From positions 6,696,001 to 6,760,000 of the forward strand of contig NC_013929.1 of NCBI RefSeq assembly GCF_000091305.1: a stretch of DNA of 64,000 nt. The letters are read 5' to 3'. The notes under the pieces are model-generated. The model ran no database searches and was not told where the DNA came from. It was given only the letters and a program-made list of their open reading frames with translations. Shown one piece after another: positions 52,009-58,160 of this stretch (position 1 is its first letter; each line of letters opens with the position of its first letter). The position numbers and the translations under genes were made by a program. Origin of the DNA: Streptomyces scabiei 87.22 (GTDB taxonomy: Bacteria; Actinomycetota; Actinomycetes; Streptomycetales; Streptomycetaceae).

Positions 52009-52250
52009 TGTTCTCCCGCACCAAGTCCCCGACCGCGCGGGAACGGCAGCTCGAAGCCGAGAACCGCAGACTGCGCGACCAGTTGGCGGCGCTCACCGAG
52101 AAGCTGGCCGACCTTCAGCGCGCCAACGAGCGCATGTACGCGGACGACCACGACGCCACCGGCGGCCCGCGCTTCGACACCCAGCAGCCGTTCGGCAGCG
52201 ACCCGAAGCGGAAGCTCGGCACGCTCCCGGTGAAGGGCGGTGCCTCGTGA
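52008..52250 (+). CDS. Small coiled-coil protein (80 aa)
   Basis: ATG start, overlapping the Gp37 stop by 1 nt. A leucine-heptad coiled coil covers residues 10-45 (RERQLEAENRRLRDQLAALTEKLADLQRANERM), followed by a polar tail. It heads a set of four genes including two membrane proteins and a lipoprotein. Confidence 0.68.
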   Translation: MFSRTKSPTARERQLEAENRRLRDQLAALTEKLADLQRANERMYADDHDATGGPRFDTQQPFGSDPKRKLGTLPVKGGAS

Positions 52251-52888
52251 TCGGGTACGTGTTCCTCACCGTCGGCGTGCTGGCCACAGCCGTGGTCATC
52301 TACGCGGTGGCCCCCGCTGGCCGTGGCCTGCACCGGTTCGTGGTGCCCCGGTCGCGGCTCCGGCGGGAACTGCGCCTCACGCTCCACGAACTGGCGGGCG
52401 CCGAGCGGCACATCGCCGGCCTGGAGAGCGCCCTCTCCGCCGTGAAGAGCAACCGGGATTGGATGGCCGGCCAGCGCGCGGCTGCCGAAGAGGCGTTGGA
52501 GCAGGCCCAGCAGAAGCACGCGGAGCTGGAAGAGCAGCTCCGCGAAGTGGACCAGCTGCGCGTCACGAACACGGCGCTGCAGGCCCAGCTCGCCAACGCC
52601 AACGCGATCCGGCCGCTGACGGTCGCCGCTGCCCCTCCGCCGCGCGGCCCCCGCGTCGTCGCGCTGCACCAGGCGCCGCTCGCCACCGGCCCGGCCCACG
52701 AGCCGAGCACCCCTGAACCCCCTGCCGCCGTAGGTCCACCAGCCCCGGCGGCAGGGCCCAACCAGCAAGGAGACCAACCGTGTTCAAAGACGGAAGCCGC
52801 GTCCTCGGCTACACGATCCTCGGGATCGTTGCCCTCGCCGTCTGCTCCCTCATCGCCGTCTTCGCCTTCGGCGGTGTCGGCTGGCTGA
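52247..52888 (+). CDS. Membrane-anchored coiled-coil protein
   Basis: 213 aa, GTG start overlapping by 4 nt. One N-terminal transmembrane helix (VFLTVGVLATAVVIYAVAPAG) is followed by a long coiled coil (LHELAGAERHIAGLESALSAVK ... EALEQAQQKHAELEEQLREVDQLRV) and a Pro/Ala-rich tail. The last 36 codons overlap the next gene by 109 nt in another frame, unlike the 1-14 nt overlaps around it, so the native stop may have been lost. Confidence 0.65.
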   Translation: MIGYVFLTVGVLATAVVIYAVAPAGRGLHRFVVPRSRLRRELRLTLHELAGAERHIAGLESALSAVKSNRDWMAGQRAAAEEALEQAQQKHAELEEQLREVDQLRVTNTALQAQLANANAIRPLTVAAAPPPRGPRVVALHQAPLATGPAHEPSTPEPPAAVGPPAPAAGPNQQGDQPCSKTEAASSATRSSGSLPSPSAPSSPSSPSAVSAG

Positions 52889-53223
52889 CCGCCCCCTTCC
52901 GCGGTGAGGTCGACAAGAAGAACCGCACCGAGGGCAGCGGAGCCTTCCGCATCGCCACCTACGAGGAGTTCTTCGACCTGTGCGCCGCCGCGCAGACGGC
53001 GGAGCAGCAGCTCGCCGTCCTCCAGCAGGAACTCGACGGCAAGCCGTCGCCGGAGCGCGCAGAGAAGATCCGCACCTCCATCACCGCGGTGAAGGCCAGC
53101 CGAGCCGAGTCCATCAACACCTACAACTCCAAGGCCTCCCAGGAACATCGCACCGCGTTCCAGGACGCCGACCTCCCCGTGAAGCTCGACCCCAACGCCC
53201 AGGAGACCCAGTGCGCCGCCTGA
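52780..53223 (+). CDS. Small membrane protein with extracytoplasmic helical domain
   Basis: 147 aa, GTG start with AAGGAG 8 nt upstream. One transmembrane helix (YTILGIVALAVCSLIAVFAFGGVGWL) is followed by about 105 residues, mainly helical (FRIATYEEFFDLCAAAQTAEQQLAVLQQEL), with two Cys. The length and arrangement suggest an inner-membrane subunit facing the outside. It overlaps the lipoprotein gene by 13 nt. Confidence 0.72.
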   Translation: MFKDGSRVLGYTILGIVALAVCSLIAVFAFGGVGWLTAPFRGEVDKKNRTEGSGAFRIATYEEFFDLCAAAQTAEQQLAVLQQELDGKPSPERAEKIRTSITAVKASRAESINTYNSKASQEHRTAFQDADLPVKLDPNAQETQCAA

Positions 53224-53801
53224 CCACCACCGTCCTCGCCACTCTCATCGTGGGCGGTCTCGCCCTCGGGGCCACCGGGTGCGACGACGACACGACCAGC
53301 TCCCGCTCGAAGGAGAGCAAGGCACGCAACGGCAACTACGACCAGTTGGTGTCGCGGCAGCCGGCACACACCGGCTCGTACTCGCCGACCCGGGAGACGA
53401 AGAACTTCTGGATCGACACGTGGATGAAGAGCCCGAACAAGCTCTCCTACGTCTACATCCAGAACGCGAACGGCGACTACGGCTACTTCATCCTCAAGGG
53501 CCTGCCCGTCACGTACTGCGTGTCCCTGCTCCCGCCCGAGGTCAAGGCCGACCTCGACCTCGGCGGTAACGACGGCGAGCAGTTCGTGCAGGGCCCGTCG
53601 ATGGACGGCACGTACAGCAGCGGCTCGAACTGCAACGCCTACTACGGCAAGGACGCCACGACCGGCGCGTACGTGGAGTTCTCCGTCGGCCAGAACCAGT
53701 CGTACTTCCTCTACGACCGGCCCCTCGACCTGCCCCAGTTCGAGGGCGCCAAGCCCATGGGGCCCTCGCGGATCGAGGACGTGAAGGACAGCAAGTCCTG
53801 A
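53211..53801 (+). CDS. Lipoprotein
   Basis: 196 aa from GTG 53211. The signal peptide RRLTTTVLATLIVGGLALGATGC ends in the lipobox LGATGC, so the mature protein is a Cys-anchored surface lipoprotein. The mature part is rich in Tyr, Asp and Gly, with a conserved-looking core (FWIDTWMKSPNKLSYVYIQNANGDYGYFILKGLPVTYCVSLLPP) and a second Cys. Lipoproteins of temperate phages often block superinfection, but that role is only inferred. Last gene of the coiled-coil/membrane/lipoprotein set. Confidence 0.8.
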   Translation: MRRLTTTVLATLIVGGLALGATGCDDDTTSSRSKESKARNGNYDQLVSRQPAHTGSYSPTRETKNFWIDTWMKSPNKLSYVYIQNANGDYGYFILKGLPVTYCVSLLPPEVKADLDLGGNDGEQFVQGPSMDGTYSSGSNCNAYYGKDATTGAYVEFSVGQNQSYFLYDRPLDLPQFEGAKPMGPSRIEDVKDSKS

Positions 53802-53859
53802 CCGATTCCGCTGGCACCACCGCCTAAGACGTGCCCGCCCCCGAGAAAGAGCCACCACC

Positions 53860-53928
53860 ATGAACGGATTCTGCTGGTGCGGCAGGCCCTACCCCTGCCT
53901 CGACCACTACACCGGCGGTGCGAAGTGA
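53860..53928 (+). CDS. Mini-protein MNGFCWCGRPYPCLDHYTGG (22 aa)
   Basis: Twenty-two codons with three Cys and one His, ending in a GTGA overlap with the next gene. It resembles the short CxCG mini-proteins often seen in actinophages. It may mainly serve translational coupling. Confidence 0.45.
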   Translation: MNGFCWCGRPYPCLDHYTGGAK

Positions 53929-54596
53929 CACGCACCCTGCCCGCCCCGCCCCCGCGCATCGCCCGCCTGCCCCGCAACAAGGCCGGCTACCCGATCCCGT
54001 GGTTCGTGGACTACGTCGACGGCGAGCCCGACTTCCGGATCGCCGACACCCGCAAGCGGCAAGGCGCGTCCGTGTTCCGCTGCTGCTGGCTGTGCGGCCA
54101 CGCCCTGCGCAACAACGTCCTCGGCCCGGCCGCCACCCAGTACGCGTACGTGATCGGCCCGATGTGCGCGGTCAACCGGGTGAGTTCGGAGCCGCCCGCG
54201 CACCGCGACTGCGCCGTCTACGCCGCGATCGCGTGCCCGTTCCTCACCACCCCCGGCATGCGGCGTCGGCCCATCGAGGGCATCCCGGACACCGTGCAGC
54301 CCGACGGCGTGATGATCGAACGCAACCCGGGCGTCGCGCTGGTGTGGGTCACGAACACCTGGCGGATGATCCCCGGCCACGCCCTGTTCGACGTCGACGA
54401 ACCCGCCGAAGCCCTGTGGTTCGCCGAGGGGAGGCCCGCCACCCACGCGGAAGTCCTCGCCGCCATCGACTCCGGCATGCCCGTCCTCCGCGAGGCCGCC
54501 GAGCAGGACAACGACCCCGAAGCCGCCCTCGCCTACCTCGACCAGCAGTACGCCCGCGCACAGGAACTGCTGCCCGCCGAGACGGCCGTGGGGTGA
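53925..54596 (+). CDS. Phage protein with CCWLCG zinc-binding segment (223 aa)
   Basis: GTG start in a GTGA overlap. RNKAGYPIPWFVDYVDGEPDFRIAD, then FRCCWLCGHALRNN, IGPMCAVNRVSSEPPAHRDCAVYAAIACPFL and NPGVALVWVTNTWRM form a pattern common to many Streptomyces phages and plasmids. Cys and His residues suggest one or two zinc sites. Function unknown. Confidence 0.78.
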   Translation: MTRTLPAPPPRIARLPRNKAGYPIPWFVDYVDGEPDFRIADTRKRQGASVFRCCWLCGHALRNNVLGPAATQYAYVIGPMCAVNRVSSEPPAHRDCAVYAAIACPFLTTPGMRRRPIEGIPDTVQPDGVMIERNPGVALVWVTNTWRMIPGHALFDVDEPAEALWFAEGRPATHAEVLAAIDSGMPVLREAAEQDNDPEAALAYLDQQYARAQELLPAETAVG

Positions 54597-54599
54597 GCC

Positions 54600-55076
54600 A
54601 TGAGCAACTACACCGGAGCTGTCCCCGACACCGCGGGCCGCCGCCTCGACTGGATGGCGCTCGGCGCCTGCACAGGCGAGCGAGAGACCTTCGACGATCC
54701 CGCCCGCGAGCACGAGGCCCGCACCATCTGCGTGGCCCGCTGCACCGTCCGCGCCGAGTGCCTGGCCTACGTGAAAGCCACAGAGCGCGGGCTGCACCGT
54801 GACGAGCGGGACGGCGTGCTCGCCGGCCTCACCTACAACGAGCGGCACCGGCTCGACGCCACGGCATCGCACCGTGCGGACGATCCGCTGCCGCTGACCT
54901 TCGACGGCACCGAGCGTTGCGGCACCCACACGGCGCTGCTGCGGCATCTGTGGCTCGGCGAGCCGATCGACTCCAAGTGCTGGAGCGGCGAGGTGTACCG
55001 CGACCACGGCAACCGCAACTGGCGGCAACGCAACAGCGTCGAGTCTGCCCCCGAGGCTCTGCCGGAGGCGTCATGA
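54600..55076 (+). CDS. WhiB-like iron-sulphur regulator
   Basis: 158 aa, ATG 54600, 3 nt after the previous stop. Cys24, Cys44, Cys48 and Cys54 (CX19CX3CX5C) with DWMALGAC and ICVARCTVRAECL are the WhiB 4Fe-4S set. The signature turn is GVLAGLTYNERHRL, replacing the usual G-W-G-G. The C-terminal 75 residues are an extension with its own Cys and basic patches. Phage WhiB proteins can alter host sigma-factor use and septation. It overlaps the next gene by ATGA. Confidence 0.88.
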   Translation: MSNYTGAVPDTAGRRLDWMALGACTGERETFDDPAREHEARTICVARCTVRAECLAYVKATERGLHRDERDGVLAGLTYNERHRLDATASHRADDPLPLTFDGTERCGTHTALLRHLWLGEPIDSKCWSGEVYRDHGNRNWRQRNSVESAPEALPEAS

Positions 55077-55762
55077 GCATCCCCGAACGGACCGGCCGCG
55101 CACGGGCAGGGCGCGGCTGCCGCTGGTGCGGGCAGAAGGCGGAGACCGTCAAGTACGAGGTCCGTGACTCCGGCACCCCGGGCAGCGAGGTCATGTGCCT
55201 GACCTGCGGCAAGCACCAGTACCGGTGGGGCTGGGAGAAGCGGTTCTGGGCGGAGGAGACCCGCAGGGAACTCGCCCGCTGGGTGCTGGTGACGGCCTGG
55301 CTCGCCGGCCAGATCATCCGGCTCGCGGCGCCGCCCGAGCCGATGAGTCCGGCCCAGGCCGCCTGGATTCGCGAGCACGTGTGGACCGGGTTCCGGCTGC
55401 GCAACCACAACCACATCCCGTCCACCACCTTCGCGTGCGCCTGCCAAGGGGCGCCGTCCTGCGAGTGCCAGCGCGACCAGCACGCGGGATGCCGCCACGA
55501 CGGGCACCCCGTCAACGAGACCGTCATCCACACCAGCCGGGGACGCGCGGCACGATTCCCCGAGCCGTACGAACATCGTGCCCCGGCGGGCGGTAACGGC
55601 CGCCGGATCGCCTACGGGACGAACAACGACGTGGCGTGGGTGTGGCTCGCCGGGCGCCCGTGCCGCGAGATCTGCACCTGCGTCTGCCACCGACCGCATT
55701 CGTCCGTCCCTGCGGCGCCTGTGCGTACGGAGCAGCTCGATCTGTTTGCGGGCCTGCCGTGA
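55073..55762 (+). CDS. Cys-rich phage protein with zinc-ribbon start (229 aa)
   Basis: ATG overlapping the WhiB-like stop. CRWCGQKAETVKYEVRDSGTPGSEVMCLTCGKH is a zinc ribbon. A helical part (WGWEKRFWAEETRRELARWVLVTAWLAG) and two more Cys/His clusters follow (ACACQGAPSCECQRDQHAGCRH; CREICTCVCHRPH). The C-terminus reads EQLDLFAGLP, similar to a beta-clamp-binding peptide (QLDLF), which suggests contact with the replication clamp. Function otherwise unknown. Confidence 0.72.
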   Translation: MSIPERTGRARAGRGCRWCGQKAETVKYEVRDSGTPGSEVMCLTCGKHQYRWGWEKRFWAEETRRELARWVLVTAWLAGQIIRLAAPPEPMSPAQAAWIREHVWTGFRLRNHNHIPSTTFACACQGAPSCECQRDQHAGCRHDGHPVNETVIHTSRGRAARFPEPYEHRAPAGGNGRRIAYGTNNDVAWVWLAGRPCREICTCVCHRPHSSVPAAPVRTEQLDLFAGLP

Positions 55763-56016
55763 CACAGCTCCGGCTCCCGATCTTCGTGGACTGCCCGTGG
55801 GGCGGCTGCGAGCACGGCTAATGCGCCTGCCTCGAACAAGACCTCGACCCCGAGGACGTCGCCGCCCCGTGTGACGACTCCGAAGAGGAGCCGGACAAGG
55901 AGACGCAGCAGATGCTCGACGACCTCGACGCTGGCCGGGCCGTGATCCACCGGGGCCGTTTCCGCCCCATCCAGACCATCCACCTCCCCGCCTACGAACC
56001 CGCTCAAGGAACCTGA
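55759..56016 (+). pseudogene. Small Cys-containing gene interrupted by an in-frame TAA
   Basis: The frame opens with GTG 55759 (GTGA overlap) as MTQLRLPIFVDCPWGGCEHG, hits TAA at 55819-55821, and continues in the same frame CACLEQDLDPEDVAAPCDD...PIQTIHLPAYEPAQGT to TGA at 56014. That end overlaps the next ATG, as other genes here do. The simplest reading is one 85-codon gene with a nonsense change (for example TAC to TAA, giving CEHGYCAC). Readthrough, reinitiation or a sequencing error are alternatives. Confidence 0.65.
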
Positions 56017-56264
56017 TGCCCCCGCTCTACATCGCCGCCCTGACGGCCGCGCTCGCAGCTGTCGTCTGCCTCTGCTGCAACGCCTCCGACGGCTGGTTCT
56101 TCGGCCTGCTGGCCCTCACCTGCCTGCTCGCCGCCGCGTACGAGGCGTACCAGGAGCGCGATCCGGTCGCCGTCGGCTTCCTCACCGGCGCCGGCCTCTT
56201 CGGGGTCCTGGCCGTCAGAGCCATCGTCCGCGACCGCGACCGCCGTGCAGGAGAGACGCCGTGA
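56016..56264 (+). CDS. Small membrane protein (82 aa)
   Basis: ATG in a TGATG overlap. Two or three hydrophobic helices (LYIAALTAALAAVVCLCCNA, FGLLALTCLLAAAYEAY, VAVGFLTGAGLFGVLAV) and a basic C-terminus. First of three consecutive small membrane proteins ahead of the glycosyltransferase. No family recognised. Confidence 0.68.
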   Translation: MPPLYIAALTAALAAVVCLCCNASDGWFFGLLALTCLLAAAYEAYQERDPVAVGFLTGAGLFGVLAVRAIVRDRDRRAGETP

Positions 56265-56473
56265 CCCACCGGGAGGTGCTCATCGTCAGCGCCATCGGCG
56301 CGCTGTGGGCCGTGATGATCCTCCTCGCCATCGCAATCGCGGCCGCCGTCCTGTACCGCGCCATCGGCCGCGCACACGGAGCCCTCGCCGAGCGCCGAGC
56401 ACACCGCACCGCGCTCCGCGACGGCCGCCGCCGACTGAAGACCTTCACCACCATCGACGACCTCAAGGAATAG
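56261..56473 (+). CDS. Small single-pass membrane protein (70 aa)
   Basis: GTG start with 4-nt overlap. One helix (VLIVSAIGALWAVMILLAIAIAAAVLY) is followed by a basic cytoplasmic tail (RRAHRTALRDGRRRLKTFTT). Small TM proteins of this kind in actinophages include holin- and immunity-like ones, but no lysis genes are near. Confidence 0.65.
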   Translation: MTHREVLIVSAIGALWAVMILLAIAIAAAVLYRAIGRAHGALAERRAHRTALRDGRRRLKTFTTIDDLKE

Positions 56474-56475
56474 CC

Positions 56476-56643
56476 GTGTCCGACCAGCTCGCCCGCACCG
56501 GAACCGCCGCCGGAGCCATCGTCATCGCCGGGACCGCCATCACCGGCTGGTGGCTCCTCACCGCCGCCCTCACCCTCGTCGCCGTCGGAGCCCTGAGCAT
56601 CCGCGTCGGCTTCCGCCGCGGCCGCACGGCAGGCCAGCAGTGA
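56476..56643 (+). CDS. Small membrane protein (55 aa)
   Basis: GTG start, 2 nt after the previous stop. Two short hydrophobic segments (AGAIVIAGTAITGWWLL, ALTLVAVGALSIRVGF) and a basic end. It overlaps the glycosyltransferase start by 4 nt, which supports translation. Function unknown. Confidence 0.6.
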   Translation: MSDQLARTGTAAGAIVIAGTAITGWWLLTAALTLVAVGALSIRVGFRRGRTAGQQ

Positions 56644-58160
56644 CCAGACCGCACACCCTGACCGCGCACCCGCACCGCTCCACCACGGTCCTCACCGGCG
56701 CGATCTCCCTGACCCTGGCCGCCGGCTGGGCAGCCCACCACGGCATCACCGCCGCGGACTACGGCGCCGACACCAGCTCCCGACTGGCCGCCGTGTGGAG
56801 CGTGACCTTCCTGCTCCTGCTCACGCAGACGGTCATGTACCACTGCGAGCGGCCCCGGCAGGCCACCCCGCGTGCCCGACGCCAGCTCGACGCACTCCAC
56901 GTCGCGGTCCTCATGCCCGTCTACAACGAGGACCCCGGCTACCTGCGCTACGGACTGGAGTCGCTGCTCGCGCAGACTCGCTGCCCGAACTCCGTGCACG
57001 TCGTCGATGACGGCTCCACCACCGGCGACTACCGGTTGCTCCGCGCCTGGTGGATCGAGGCCGCCACCGCAGCTGGGATCGCCACCACGTGGGTACGCCA
57101 GCCCAACTCCGGGAAGCGGCACGCCCAAGCCGCTGGCGTGCGTGCATGCCCGCAGGCGGACGTCTTCGTCACCGTCGACTCGGACTCCTGTCTCGACCAC
57201 CGGGCCGTCGAGGAGATCCTGCTGCCGTTCGCCCGCCGCGACGTGCAGTCCGCGGCCGGGATCGTCCTGGCGACCAATCACCACCGCAACCTCCTCACGA
57301 GGATCACGGACCTATGGTTCCTCGTCGGGCAGCTCACCGACCGGTCCGCGCTGTCCGCGATGGGCGCCGTCCTCGTCAACTCCGGTCCGCTGGCCGCCTA
57401 CCGGGCCGCCGTCGTCCGGGACAACCTCGACGCCTACCTGAGCGAGACGTTCATGGGCCGCCCGGTCATGTTCTCCGACGACTCCCTGCTGACCCTGTAC
57501 GCGCTGCTGCGAGGCCGGGCCGTCCAGCAGCCCTCCGCTGTCGTGTTCACCGCCCTGCCGGAGCGGCCGTCGCACTTCCTGCGCATGTACCTGCGGTGGA
57601 TGCGCGGCTCCACCATCCGCTCCCTGTGGCGCATGCGCTACCTGCCGCTCACCGGCTGGGCGTACTGGGCGCAGCTCACCCGCTGGTTCCAGGTCGCCCT
57701 GTCCACCGCGGTCCTCGCCTGGCTCCTGATCGTCGAGCCCGCCCTCTACGGGCGGACCCCGCCCGCGAGCTTCCTGATCGTGCCGTTCCTCATCGGCTGG
57801 GCTCAGGCTCTGCGCTACCTGTCGATCATCCGCAGCGACGAACGCATCCGCACCCGTCTGATCACCTGGCTCCTCATGCCGGCTGCCGTGGTCGGTTCGT
57901 GGACGGTGCTCCGCTTCTTGCGCTGGTACGGCATGGCCACCTGCGCCCGCACCGGGTGGGGCACCCGCCAGAACGGCGCCGAGGTCACTCTCACCGGCCC
58001 GGCCGACGAGGCCACGCTCGCCGACCTGCCGGACGAGGACACCGTCCGCATCCGCATCCCCGTGGCGAAGCTCCTCGACCCCGACACGGAGACCACCCTC
58101 ACCGTGCCCATCCCCCGCCAGCGCACCGCCGCGCCTGTGCCTGAAGGAACCTTCCGATGA
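56640..58160 (+). CDS. Membrane glycosyltransferase, hyaluronan/cellulose-synthase-like (GT2)
   Basis: 506 aa, GTG start. Two N-terminal hydrophobic segments precede the GT-A domain: AVLMPVYNEDPGYLRYGLESLLAQ, HVVDDGSTTGD (DDG), VTVDSDSCL (DxD), GAVLVNSGPLAAYR, MFSDDSLLTLYAL (catalytic DD), and LRMYLRWMRGSTIRS in the QxxRW position, with L in place of Q. C-terminal transmembrane helices follow (VALSTAVLAWLLIVEPAL, FLIVPFLIGWAQALRYLSI, LITWLLMPAAVVGSW). Such enzymes polymerise and export beta-linked polysaccharide. On a phage-like element it may change the cell surface. The altered QxxRW makes processivity uncertain. It overlaps the next gene by ATGA. Confidence 0.88.
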   Translation: MTRPHTLTAHPHRSTTVLTGAISLTLAAGWAAHHGITAADYGADTSSRLAAVWSVTFLLLLTQTVMYHCERPRQATPRARRQLDALHVAVLMPVYNEDPGYLRYGLESLLAQTRCPNSVHVVDDGSTTGDYRLLRAWWIEAATAAGIATTWVRQPNSGKRHAQAAGVRACPQADVFVTVDSDSCLDHRAVEEILLPFARRDVQSAAGIVLATNHHRNLLTRITDLWFLVGQLTDRSALSAMGAVLVNSGPLAAYRAAVVRDNLDAYLSETFMGRPVMFSDDSLLTLYALLRGRAVQQPSAVVFTALPERPSHFLRMYLRWMRGSTIRSLWRMRYLPLTGWAYWAQLTRWFQVALSTAVLAWLLIVEPALYGRTPPASFLIVPFLIGWAQALRYLSIIRSDERIRTRLITWLLMPAAVVGSWTVLRFLRWYGMATCARTGWGTRQNGAEVTLTGPADEATLADLPDEDTVRIRIPVAKLLDPDTETTLTVPIPRQRTAAPVPEGTFR

